A DNA stretch of 64,000 nt from Ridgeia piscesae (Eukaryota > Annelida > Polychaeta > Sabellida > Siboglinidae). Positions 55,401 through 63,702 of the stretch are shown one piece after another. The stretch spans positions 1,606,001 to 1,670,000 of the forward strand of contig JAODUO010000053.1 of the NCBI GenBank assembly GCA_025642075.2. The letters are read 5' to 3'. A program made the position numbers and the translations under genes. The notes beneath the pieces were generated by a model. It saw only the letters and a program-made list of their open reading frames with translations. It was not told the origin of the DNA and did no database searches. Each line of letters opens with the position of its first letter. Position 1 is the first letter of the stretch.

Positions 55401-55856
55401 TTGGGCAGCCACCAGTGGCTCTTCAACTGCCTCTCCGACACCGACACTAAACGCCCCTGCTTGTGCCTGCGTCATGACGTCGACGGACTCATCTGGCAGC
55501 CAACCAATGAGACCACATCACCCTGGGAACACATTACCACGTTCAATGCTCTTGGCTATGTTCTAGCCGCAAAACAGAACAAGAAGTTTGCGTCGTGTGC
55601 GGCTGACTTCTCATACGCAGTGGTGTGTGACTGCGTGCGACATGTGTATGTTTACTGGCAACCTGCACCTGTACTCTCACCCCTACGCAATCGCAAGACT
55701 GGACGCAACGTGGCCGCTATTGCCAAGCAACAGCTGGTCAGTCTACAGTCGGTGGACAGCATCGTGGGTCTACAGGTCACCAATGATCGCATGTTTATAC
55801 TCGCGGGCAAGACATTGTACGTTGTTAGGATGAGGACCTGTGAAGACACAGTTTGA
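29961..55856 (+). CDS. NUDCD1: NudC domain-containing protein 1
   Basis: Nine exons: 29961-30075, 47639-47793, 48626-48811, 51553-51751, 52205-52402, 53409-53622, 54142-54283, 54893-55021 and 55395-55856 (stop TGA). They sum to 1800 bases, 599 residues (human 583), and all phases join. Exon 1 encodes the diagnostic [16 protein letters not shown]. The CS/p23-like domain is about residues 285-390 ([17 protein letters not shown] ... [16 protein letters not shown]). The C-terminal half has [36 protein letters not shown] and VTNDRMFIL. NudC-type CS domains are Hsp90-linked chaperone modules; NUDCD1 is proposed to stabilise beta-propeller clients. Intron 1 is about 17.6 kb and packed with antisense transposons. 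The acceptor at 52205 is a NAGNAG (alternative start 52202), and the 52402 donor lies in a minisatellite. Confidence 0.97.
30400..30645 (-). mobile_element. LINE ORF2 C-terminal fragment
   Basis: The minus frame reads [20 protein letters not shown], then [31 protein letters not shown], and after a frameshift [16 protein letters not shown]. This is the typical tail of jockey/CR1-like ORF2 proteins. It truncates the YqaJ domain of the adjacent pseudogene, so it arrived after it. Confidence 0.85.
30640..32930 (-). pseudogene. SWIM zinc-finger plus YqaJ-type nuclease gene, frameshifted, inside NUDCD1 intron 1
   Basis: On minus: exon 1 32930-32644 (ATG at 32930, acidic, frameshifted), exon 2 32578-32528 ([17 protein letters not shown]), exon 3 32191-32093 ([17 protein letters not shown]), and a long exon from 31825. 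Splice phases between exons 3 and 4 agree. The long exon carries [20 protein letters not shown], a SWIM finger ([21 protein letters not shown]-x-C...C-x-H), and the start of a YqaJ nuclease domain ([20 protein letters not shown]). At least three frameshifts break it, and a LINE fragment removes the nuclease core. Such proteins are multicopy in invertebrates; YqaJ-type nucleases are encoded by ISL2EU DNA transposons. Confidence 0.85.
33400..33660 (-). repeat. Diverged duplicate A of a coding fragment
   Basis: The minus frame encodes [20 protein letters not shown], then [19 protein letters not shown] and [14 protein letters not shown]. The same stretch recurs at 35640-35900 with about 90 percent similarity by eye. 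This copy also has an internal partial duplication of the tttcgtaggtactgcactatca segment. The protein family is unknown. Confidence 0.7.
34603..34925 (-). pseudogene. Reverse-transcriptase N-terminal fragment
   Basis: The minus frame shows [20 protein letters not shown] and [20 protein letters not shown], then [18 protein letters not shown]. This is the start of an RT domain of the jockey/RTE type, cut off at 34603. It lies antisense in NUDCD1 intron 1. Confidence 0.85.
35405..35900 (-). pseudogene. Diverged duplicate B with Tudor-like segment
   Basis: The minus frame repeats the fragment at 33400-33660 ([20 protein letters not shown]), then continues with [20 protein letters not shown] and [20 protein letters not shown]. 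The last part resembles small Tudor-like folds (H-x-F...W-x-G). A frameshift near 35710 breaks it. No family name is assigned. Confidence 0.5.
36455..36760 (-). CDS. Unidentified ORF in NUDCD1 intron 1
   Basis: The minus frame has a Ser-rich start, then [20 protein letters not shown] and [19 protein letters not shown]. Composition is protein-like with a basic helix, but it is open only briefly and no family is recognised. It may be the continuation of the duplicated fragment at 35405-35900. Confidence 0.25.
36792..37157 (-). pseudogene. LINE ORF2 C-terminus
   Basis: The minus frame reads [38 protein letters not shown] and [20 protein letters not shown], then a stop. This is the classic C-terminal tail of non-LTR retrotransposon polyproteins; the upstream part is absent (5' truncation). 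Confidence 0.92.
37327..37422. repeat. (ACGC)n(AC)n compound microsatellite
   Basis: About nine ACGC units followed by about 30 AC units. Confidence 0.97.
37980..38335. repeat. Diverged ~60-bp repeat
   Basis: Several imperfect copies of a unit containing gacaattcttcaacctgttt and ggaaccctgcatctgtcag. A further partial copy lies near 40610 (cttcgtctgctagatgacag). No coding capacity is recognised. Confidence 0.6.
38577..39840 (-). pseudogene. Harbinger-like (DDE_Tnp_4) transposase with THAP-type N-terminal remnant, one internal stop
   Basis: Minus frame from ATG 39584 to stop 38577. The helix-turn-helix part is [20 protein letters not shown], then [11 protein letters not shown]. The DDE core has IIDCFELF (first Asp), [41 protein letters not shown] (second Asp) and [14 protein letters not shown] (Glu). 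A single in-frame TAG at 39264-39266 interrupts an otherwise open frame of about 335 codons. Upstream, in another frame near 39800, [16 protein letters not shown] resembles the linker after THAP fingers. It belongs to the PIF/Harbinger-ISL2EU group. Confidence 0.9.
41020..41875 (-). pseudogene. MULE-type transposase remnant
   Basis: Minus: 41872-41462 encodes [38 protein letters not shown] and [19 protein letters not shown], the C-terminal part of a MULE transposase domain. After a possible intron, 41240-41020 encodes [20 protein letters not shown] and [12 protein letters not shown] frameshift near 41210 breaks the second part. A 15-bp inverted repeat (41090-41135) falls inside the coding part. 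Confidence 0.85.
42180..44550. other. NUDCD1 intron 1, no confident feature
   Basis: AT-rich intronic DNA. Short open frames (for example 43313-43543 + and 43746-44054 -) show no recognisable family. Some may be decayed parts of the neighbouring transposon gene. Confidence 0.4.
44560..47065 (-). pseudogene. Zinc-finger transposon-derived gene (BED-like N-terminus), frameshifted
   Basis: On minus, the N-terminal exon (about 47065-46770) reads [20 protein letters not shown] and [18 protein letters not shown], resembling a BED-like finger. After an intron filled by the 58-bp array, 45260-44754 gives [50 protein letters not shown] and [19 protein letters not shown]. Downstream [11 protein letters not shown] and FMVHSTMA lie in shifted frames. 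The pattern is that of uncharacterised, multicopy, hAT-like proteins of fish and invertebrates. Several frameshifts make it non-functional. Confidence 0.65.
45425..46770. repeat. 58-bp satellite with a consensus 5' splice site per unit
   Basis: About 23 copies of a 58-bp unit (actagtagttacaagacatg... ending acctttggc), very homogeneous. On minus, most units contain CCAAAG|GTAAGTGAAGG, a full consensus donor; others have GGTGAGT or TGTGAGT. The right-most partial unit overlaps the end of the minus-strand exon at 46770 (CTACTAGTGCCAAAT|GTGAGT). Confidence 0.97.
48040..48335 (-). mobile_element. tRNA-derived SINE
   Basis: Minus strand: a tRNA-like head with A-box region (TTGTGCAGTAGAGCGCCGGA) and B-box (GGTTCAATCCC) at about 48330-48260, then a body with TCTTTCGGAAGAGACACTAA and GTAAGTAAAAGATCCCACAC. 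The body resembles conserved central domains of widespread invertebrate SINEs; the superfamily is not assigned. It lies in NUDCD1 intron 2. Confidence 0.8.
50040..50135 (-). mobile_element. tRNA-like SINE head
   Basis: Minus strand: TGGCTCAGTTGGTAAATG (A-box) and, about 45 bases on, GGATCGAACCTG (B-box). It has no tRNA cloverleaf or CCA, so a short SINE or tRNA pseudogene is more likely than a functional tRNA. Confidence 0.55.
50425..51212 (-). pseudogene. 5'-truncated LINE with intact 3' end
   Basis: The minus frame begins [20 protein letters not shown] (RT catalytic box), with a stop, then [40 protein letters not shown] and [19 protein letters not shown]. It ends with [12 protein letters not shown] and a (GAA)n-like tail near 50425. 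It sits antisense in NUDCD1 intron 3. The 5' truncation and simple tail are typical of target-primed insertion. Confidence 0.93.
52387..52592. repeat. 56-bp repeat spanning a NUDCD1 5' splice site
   Basis: Each unit contains GACAAGGACAGGGATG|GTGAGTGTG. Donor GT positions are 52403 (the exon boundary), 52459, 52515 and 52571. Sixteen bases come from the exon end and 40 from the intron. The unit length is not a multiple of three, so use of a downstream donor would shift the frame. Confidence 0.95.
53175..53312. repeat. 15-bp minisatellite
   Basis: About nine copies of gatacagatgtcagt with cac/cag variants, in the NUDCD1 intron between exons 52205 and 53409. Confidence 0.95.
54440..54745 (+). 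mobile_element. Dispersed repeat, copy 1
   Basis: Shares a stretch of about 250 bases with 55955-56205, for example CTCAGCCAATGAAATYGC, TGGTGATTTCAGCCA and TTATCCATATTCA-like ends. It is an unclassified interspersed element in a NUDCD1 intron. Confidence 0.7.
55133..55278. mobile_element. Long hairpin (foldback element)
   Basis: Arms 55133 to about 55201 and about 55210-55278 are reverse complements over roughly 69 bases with few mismatches (tattgtaaatatttttaact ... and its complement), with a loop under 10 bases. It lies in the last NUDCD1 intron. Confidence 0.9.
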
Positions 55857-56850
55857 GGTGATAAACACTGTCAGCTCAGACACTGCCACATGTTAATGAG
55901 TTAAGGAGAAAACGTTCATAAATTCCAGATGTTCATTCCATCCTCACTCACCAGGGTTCGCTTCGGCCGATTATGTCGGAATGTACCAGCCTGCAGTACC
56001 TTTGGCACATCCCTTTACAAAACGTTTCTTGTAACCTCAGCCAATGAAATCGCTCATGAGGAGTATGGTTGGCCTCTGGTATTGTGATACAATTTTGGGT
56101 GATTTCAGCCATACACTGCTCATGTTATATGCAACGTTTAGGATGCGAATTATATTGGGATTCCCGCCAGTCATATATCCATCTTCAGATAGGAATGGGC
56201 ATTTGCAAAATCAATTGCTATAATTTTATAGTTTGACACCGCTTACTTCAAAGGTTTGCGGAGGTGATCAGCCGAGGGTATTGTAGCACAGCACAGGACT
56301 TCTGAGAATGACCCCTGGCTTGAGAGGACGGTTCATTCCAGTTGAAACTTGAATGCAGCAAATTTTGGTTGAAACTTGGATGATTCATGAGCCATATTAT
56401 ATGTACTGCTATAAATGTTCATTGTGACAAGATACAAGTTTCAAAAGTTCCTTAGAAATTTCTTGATGAATACAAGTTTCAAGATTTGTAAATAGTTGTT
56501 TTAATCATAAGAAATTCCAAGGAATTTGTGTTAGATTTCAATGCAAAATCTGTGCGTTTACTTGCAAATAAAAGAATGTATTTTTTAATACTTGTTACAT
56601 TACTCAATACCCATATCACGGGACTGTTCGAAATGCTTAACATTTCATCCCACTGGCAGAAACGTTCATTTGGAGACCATTTCAAGTATGCGTGGAAGTA
56701 TTCAGCCATCTTACAGTTCTTACATGTATGTCTTCCCACAGAAACGGGTCTTTAAGTCACACAATGGGAATTTTGTAACATTTTGGATTCCACAAATAAT
56801 CTTGTGATACTTTGATGATCATAAGATTATTTGACAAGATGTTTCTTTCT
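55857..56850 (+). other. NUDCD1 3' UTR and downstream DNA
   Basis: Contains the second copy of the dispersed repeat (55955-56205) and a candidate polyadenylation signal AATAAA at 56567-56572. No further gene is supported. Confidence 0.5.
55955..56205 (+). mobile_element. Dispersed repeat, copy 2
   Basis: Homologous to 54440-54745 (CCTCAGCCAATGAAATCGCT, TTGGGTGATTTCAGCCATAC). Both copies have the same orientation. Confidence 0.7.
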
Positions 56851-57252
56851 ACCTGTAGAGGCTTTCATCTGATGTTACATGTCGACTTCTTCAGTACTAA
56901 TGACAAATGATGTCATCGTACATATGGGGTAGCTTGTAACTGCCCTCATCTCCGTTCATTGGTATTTTTGTCTTTCTGATCCAAATGGCTTCCTTTATTT
57001 GCCGGGTTCTTCAGTTTGTCTCTGTCAATGATTTTCTCTCCCAGCCTTTTATGTGGTTTTCAGTCATTATTGGTCTATTAGGGCAGATTTGTTGAAGTTA
57101 GACATTAGTCTTTTTTCCCGCTCCTTGTGTATGTCTCATAGTTCATGTTGTCTACATCCTTCCTGTGTTCCAGTTGTGTTTTCAGCAGTCTCCCAATATA
57201 CTCATCATTAGTACTGAAGAACTAATGTCGGACAAAAGCCTCTACAGGTAAA
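56850..57252 (-). mobile_element. Penelope-like retroelement C-terminal fragment between inverted ends
   Basis: The minus frame ends RQIKEAIWIRKTKIPMNGDE, then GSYKLPHMYDDIICH and a stop. This matches the C-terminal end of Penelope-like proteins after the GIY-YIG region, with NKSALID and NHIKGWERK upstream in broken frames. It is enclosed by imperfect inverted sequences ACCTGTAGAGGCTTT...CTTCAGTACTAATGA (56852-56904 and 57203-57250). Confidence 0.75.
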
Positions 57253-57531
57253 AAGAACCATCTGGATTTTTATACGAAAAATGAAAACGTGTATCTTATT
57301 AGTTTTAAAGTTTTGTCTACAAACAACAAACTGGACATTAAAAGATGAGAAATTTATTTCTGCCAAAATCAAAAAATTGACGCAACATAACCCAGACAAC
57401 TATTTGTGGCTCCTGCAGAATAGGTCTGGGCCATATGATCTCTTGTCTGCTGGTGTTTTCTTGTATTCCTTACATAAAAATGCAGCAAACATCACCGAAG
57501 CCTCTTCCATGATATCAGATTAGACACCCTC

Positions 57532-58872
57532 CCCTTCTACACACATAAAGTCAGAGACCCTCCCCTTCTACACACATAAAGTCAGAGACCCTCCCCTTCT
57601 ACACACATCAAGTCAGACACCCTCCCCTTCTACGACACATCAAGTCAGTCACCCTCCCCTTCTACACACATCAAGTCAGAGACCCTCCCCTTCTACACAC
57701 ATCAAGTCAGACACCCTCCCCTTCTACACACATCAAGTCAGACACCCTCCCCTTCTACACACATCAAGTCAGACACCCTCCCCTTCTACACACATCAAGT
57801 CAGAGACCCTCCCCTTCTACACACATTAAGTCAGACACCCATTCCTTCTACACACACCAAGTCAGACACCCTCCCCTTCTACACACATCAAGTCAGACAC
57901 CCTCCCGTTCTACACACATCAAATCAGATACCCTCCCCTTCTACACATACCAAATCAGACACCCTTTCTACACACTAAGTCAGACACCCTCCCCTTCTAC
58001 GACACATCAAGTCAGACACCCTCCCCTTCTACGACACATCAAGTCAGACACCTCCCCTTCTACACACAAGTCAGACACCCTCCCCTTCTACACACATCAA
58101 GTCAGACACCCTCCCCTTCTACACACATCAAGTCAGACACCCTCCCCTTCTACACACATCAAGTCAGACACCCTCCCCTTCTACACACATCAAGTCAGAC
58201 ACCCTCCCTTCTACACACATCAAGTCAGACACCCTCCCCTTCTACACACATCAAGTCAGACACCCTCCTCTTCTACACACATCAAGTCAGACACCCTCCC
58301 CTTCTACACACACAAGTCAGACACCCTCCCCTTCTACACACACAAGTCAGACACCCTCCCTTCTACACACACAAAGTCAGACACCCTCCTCTTCTACACA
58401 CATCAAGTCAGACACCCTCCTCTTCTACACACATCAAGTCAGACACCCTCCTCTTCTACACATATCAAGTCAGACACCCTCCCCTTCTACACACACCAAG
58501 TCAGACACCCTCCCCTTCTACACACATCAAGTCAGACACCCTCCCCTTCTACACACATCAAGTCAGACACCCTCCTCTTCTACACACATCAAGTCAGACA
58601 CCCTCCCCTTCTACACACACCAAGTCAGACACCCTCCCCTTCTACACAAATCAAGTCAGACATCCTCCCCTTCTACACGCATCAAGTCAGACACCCTCCC
58701 CTTCTACACACACAAAGTCAGACACCCTCCCCTTCTACACACACAAAGTCAGACACCCTCCCCTTCTACACACACAAAGTCAGACACCCTCCCCTTCTAC
58801 ACACACAAAGTCAGACACCCTCCCCTTCTACACACATCAAGTCAGACACCCTCCCCTTCTACGACACACCTA
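57532..58872. repeat. 31-bp minisatellite
   Basis: About 43 copies of acaccctccccttctacaca plus catcaagtcag, with frequent 1-4 base indels. It lies in the gap between the convergent NUDCD1 and MRPL52 genes; no exon boundary was found in it. Confidence 0.97.
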
Positions 58873-59097
58873 TTCAGACACTGTTCTCCTGTACAATGTA
58901 TCAGGTGAGATCCACTCTACAATATGCCTACCACGTGTACAGAGCACACTCCCAGTGAGTGTCACTGGCCCTCCCCTTGCAGAGGTACTGTTTGCTTGGC
59001 TTGAACAACCCAGCAAACACCAGAGACCAGACTGAGAATGTCCACATAAGTGGATAGTATTAATGGACAATGGTGTGCAAAACAGGTGAAATATACA

Positions 59098-59103
59098 TTT
59101 ATT
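59098..59103 (-). promoter_or_regulatory. MRPL52 polyadenylation signal
   Basis: AATAAA on minus, about 78 bases after the MRPL52 stop codon. Confidence 0.6.
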
Positions 59104-59180
59104 AGGCTAGTATATCACCCAGCTAGCCACTGAATTTTCCAGTAATGAATGTTATGATGTAACGATATTCTATTGTTCTG

Positions 59181-62100
59181 TCATGACATTCTTGGTTTGA
59201 GTTTGCGACTGATCAAGCGGTTTCGTTCCTCTTCCTGCATTTTCTGTTTCCGTGCGTAATTCTTCTTGGCGAATTTCATCTCGCCAATCAGTTCAACAAC
59301 TCGTTTCTGTAACATGGAAAAATGCTACAAGTTATTTAGCAATTCATACAATGTAATAGCACACCTAAGTTTGAATAATTACACCTCATTGTGTATAAGA
59401 AATAGAGATCAAACTGACACACAGAAGAAATACTTTTCTGAATATATTCAGTAATACAATAAAGTACCACAATCAAATGTACACACTTTCAAATCACAGT
59501 GATTGGGCAAACAAGGTATCCTGTTAACAGATGATCTAATTTATAATCACTTCAGTATTACCTGCTGCAACAATAACATTCTGGACATGGTCGAGATAAT
59601 TGCATACTAGATCAAGCATGAATTAAAATTATTTATTATGCACATTTCAAATGTATATAAAAGTCCATGCATCATTAATAACATAAGTAACTATATTTTA
59701 CATAGATCACAAGAAAGTAATAATTGATTATTACCAATAATGGTTAATGGGGTATTAAAAAAAATTATAATTGCACAGCTAACAGTATATTTGACTAGTT
59801 TGTTTGCAATTCCAGGTGTGACAATAAATGCGACTGTATTTACCGCGCTGTCCCTGCGTCTTTCTCTGCGTGCTATTTCTCCTTTGCCCAGTGGAGCTGG
59901 TCGACCATCTGAAATGTGCCAAGAACACATGAAAGCTACAATGTTCACAAATATTATGGAAACATCACCTGCTGTAAAACATCAATGGCATGTTATGGCA
60001 CCTCAACAATATCTGATGTGTAATATGAATTTCAACAGATCACTACCATTGTTTTCAACAGACTAGTGAAGTAAATTTATATAAATTTATTAATATAATT
60101 TAATTTGCACATTGGTAGCCATGGTAATTAGGCATAGCAACACACCCTAGTCGTGCATAAATGGGGAGAAGTCAAGGCTTGAAATGTAATCATGTGTCAT
60201 GGATTGAAATAATGAGTATTACAAGTTGCCAAATTCCTATAAATAAAACTTGGTCAGTGTAAATTTCCAAGTAAAGATAATACTAGAATGACCCTTATCT
60301 AATCGTATGTTGACACCATTCTTATTTGTACATAAAGTAGGTTTTAATTTTGATGGTTACAGTTGATAATTATTTCAAGTAAATACACTTATGTATATTA
60401 TTATGTTTACTTGTCAACAATAGAAACTGTCAGTTAAACTTACCTGCATATGACCAATCAGGGATATCAACAAGTGGGCCATATTCATTGCCAGTAGCAC
60501 TGGCTCCTTGTCTGCAAAACAACCACAGTTACTACAGCTGCAGCACTCGCTCCTTGTCTACAAAACAACCACAGCTACTACAGCTGCAGCACTCGCTCCT
60601 TGTCTACAAAACAACCACAGTTACTACACTGTCTACAGCTGCAGCACTCGCTCCTTGTCTACAAAACAACCACAGTTACTACAGCTGCAGCACTCGCTCC
60701 TTGTCTACAAAACAACCACAGTTACTACAGCTGCAGCACTCGCTCCTTGTCTACAAAACAACCACAGCTACTACAGCTGCAGCACTCGCTCATTGTCTGC
60801 AAAACAACCACAGCTACTACAGCTGCAGCACTCGCTCCTTGTCTACAAAACAACCACAGTTACTACAGCTGCAGCACTCGCTCCTTGTCTACAAAACAAC
60901 CACAGCTACTACAGCTGCAGTACTCGCTCCTTGTCTGCAAAACAACCACAGCTACTACAGCTGCAGCACTCGCTCCTTGTCTGCAAAACAACCACAGTTA
61001 CTACAGCTGCAGCACTCGCTCCTTGTCTACAAAACAACCACAGTTACTACAGCTGCAGCACTCGCTCCTTGTCTACAAAACAACCACAGTTACTACAGCT
61101 GCAGCACTCGCTCCTTGTCTGCAAAACAACCACAGCTACTACAGCTGCAGCACTCGCTCCTTGTCTACAAAACAACCACAGTTACTACAGCTGCAGCACT
61201 CGCTCCTTGTCTACAAAACAACCACAGCTACTACAGCTGCAGCACTCGCTCCTTGTCTGCAAAACAACCACAGTTACTACAGCTGCAGCACTCGCTCCTT
61301 GTCTGCAAAACAACCACAGCTACTACAGCTGCAGCGCTCGCTCCTTGTCTACAAAACAACCACAGCTACTACAGCTGCAGCACTCGCTCCTTGTCTACAA
61401 AACAACCACAGTTACTATAGCTGCAGCACTCGCTCCTTGTCTACAAAACAACCACAGTTACTACAGCTGCAGCACTCGCTCCTTGTCTACAAAATAACCA
61501 GTTACTATAGCTGCAGCACTCGCTCCTTGTCTACAAAACAACCACAGTTACTACAGCTGCAGCACTCGCTCCTTGTCTACAAAACAACCACAGTTACTAT
61601 AGCTGCAGCACTCGCTCCTTGTCTGCAAAACAACCACAGCTACTACAGCTGCAGCACTCGCTCCTTGTCTACAAAACAACCACAGTTACTACAGCTGCAG
61701 CACTCGCTCCTTGTCTGCCAAACAACCACAGTTACTACAGCTGCAGCACTCGCTCCTTGTCTGCCAAACAACCACAGTTACTACAGCTGCAGCACTCGCT
61801 CCTTGTCTGCAAAACAACCACAGCTACTACAGCTGCAGCACTCGCTCCTTGTCTACAAAACAACCACAGTTACTACAGCTGCAGCACTCGCTCCTTGTCT
61901 ACAAAACAACCACAGTTACTACAGCTGCAGCACTCGCTCCTTGTCTACAAAACAACCACAGCTACTACAGCTGCAGCACTCGCTCCTTGTCTGCAAAACA
62001 ACCACAGCTACTACAGCTGCAGCACTCGCTCCTTGTCTACAAAACAACCACAGCTACTACAGCTGCAGCACTCGCTCCTTGTCTGCAAAACAACCACAGC

Positions 62101-63700
62101 TACTACAGCTGCAGCACTCGCTCCTTGTCTACAAAACAACCACAGCTACTACAGCTGCAGCACTCGCTCCTTGTCTACAAAACAACCACAGTTACTACAG
62201 CTGCAGCACTCGCTCCTTGTCTACAAAACAACCACAGCTGCAGCACTCGCTCCTTGTCTGCAAAACAACCACAGTTACTACAGCTGCAGCACTCGCTCCT
62301 TGTCTGCAAAACAACCACAGTTACTACAGCTGCAGCATTCGCTCCTTGTCTACAAAACAACCACAGTTACTACAGCTGCAGCACTCGCTCCTTGTCTGCA
62401 AAACAACCACAGCTACTACAGCTGCAGCACTCGCTCCTTGTCTACAAAACAACCACAGCTACTACAGCTGCAGCACTCGCTCCTTGTCTACAAAACAACC
62501 ACAGTTACTACAGCTGCAGCACTCGCTCCTTGTCTACAAAACAACCACAGTTACTACAGCTGCAGCGCTCGCTCCTTGTCTACAAAACAACCACAGTTAC
62601 TACAGCTGCAGCAAGAAAACTTGTGTTATGATAGCACTGTACACATTTCTTAGGATTGTGCTTGCAAACATAATACATTTTATGCAAAAATTTTGTAATT
62701 GAATACAAAAAATGTGGTATTTGTATTTGAAAATCACAAAAGGGTGCATCTTTGATCGGTATTTGAAAAGTATTTGCAACTACAATCGAGTACACATAAA
62801 AATTACCATTTTACCAACAAACACTGCCTGACATAAATTGGCTCAGGAGTCTAGACAGAATATTGTTCACGCCTTTGGTATGGTCAACTGTGGGCAGGCA
62901 GCACTGAGAAAATTGGCCTACAGTCAAACATTATATATATACAGATGTTAGGGAGGGTTGACCATGTGTGGAATGCAGTGGCACTGTGCATCCCAAGTCT
63001 TCACTGGCTTCCCATTCATTCATTCATTGATGTTGACCAGCTTGACTGTGGACCAATGTTCTCAGTGCTGCCTGCCCACTGTTGACCATACCACAGGTGT
63101 GAAAAACATTCTGTCTAGACTCCTGGGCCAGTTTATGTCAGGCACCCACTGTGATACACTTTTGAACTATAATGGAAACACAGTCCATGTATTTGAATCA
63201 AATTTCATAAATGGCAATGTATTTGAATAAAAAATTGCAGTGTATTTGTATTTGAATTTTTTTATTTGTATTTGAATTGAAATCTAGAAAAGCAATGTAT
63301 TTGTATTTGATTTGGTCGAGTTGTATTTGATCCCAAAATGTGTATTTGGACCCAGCTCTGATGCCAACACAGCCTAGCATACTTAGCTTACAAGATATCT
63401 GCTGTGCCCGGAGGCTTTCAGCCACACTGCTACATTCCACGAATTTGAAGTTTGTTTGTTTATAATTGTTTCATTTATCCAACTGATTTATCCGAGGAAA
63501 GCAGAACAAATGAGTCTCATTAAAATGGTAGCATTGAACAGTCGTCTCAATTCTTGAGACTTGAATAAGAGTGATGAACTATGAATACAAAAAACCTGTA
63601 ACAACTTACTCCAGACGCCATTTGCCACCTGCGAACGCTGCACGGCTGGTAGTGAATGTTCTCCAACTACACCGACACCCAACCTCCCACGCCAGAGTCA
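59181..63700 (-). CDS. MRPL52: Mitochondrial ribosomal protein L52 (5'-partial)
   Basis: Minus-strand exons: 63700-63610, 60511-60444, 59908-59844 and 59306-59181 (stop TGA). Phases join throughout. The protein reads TTSRAAFAGGKWRLE, QGASATGNEYGPLVDIPDWS, YADGRPAPLGKGEIARRERR, then KRVVELIGEMKFAKKNYARK and a basic C-terminus ending KLKPRMS. The AGG-W-L, YGPL..PDWSYADGRPAP core identifies MRPL52, a large-subunit protein of the mitochondrial ribosome (human 123 residues). No in-frame ATG occurs between the upstream stop and the conserved part of the first visible exon, so the start codon should lie in an exon right of the window, spliced to TTGCAG|TGACT at 63700. An N-terminal mitochondrial targeting region is expected. 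Confidence 0.95.
60500..62612. repeat. 46-bp satellite copying an MRPL52 3' splice site
   Basis: About 45 copies of a 46-bp unit. On minus each holds TGTGGTTGTTTTG(C/T)AG|ACAAGGAGC-AGTGCT, that is the polypyrimidine tract, the AG and the first ~18 exon bases of exon 60511-60444. The real boundary is the left-most copy (AG at 60512-60513). Rare variants include a 16-base insertion near 60630 and short copies near 61495 and 62240. Confidence 0.97.
62700..62820. other. AT-rich intronic DNA with tatttgtatttga motifs
   Basis: Shares tatttgtatttga-type strings with 63180-63350. Such strings are typical of hAT-like MITE ends, but no complete element is delimited. Confidence 0.35.
62825..63144. mobile_element. 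Long inverted repeat (foldback), ~104-bp arms
   Basis: Arms 62825-62928 and 63042-63144 are about 88 percent complementary by eye (TGCCTGACATAAATTGGCTC ... ). The spacer is about 113 bases. It lies in the first visible MRPL52 intron. Confidence 0.88.
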
Positions 63701-63702
63701 CT

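Noticed and set aside
57281..57523. 81-codon + frame beside the Penelope-like fragment
   Set aside because: Composition is protein-like, but no motif, partner exon or family could be named.
58870..59070. Minus-strand ORF downstream of MRPL52
   Set aside because: It falls in the MRPL52 3' flank with no motif and no independent support.
60500..62612. CRISPR-like array
   Set aside because: Units are contiguous with no unique spacers, and the genome is eukaryotic.
60488..62702. Open frames up to 700 codons of repeating QLLQLQHSLLVYKTT type
   Set aside because: They are produced by the 46-bp satellite on the strand opposite MRPL52. All three frames are open simply because the unit lacks stops.
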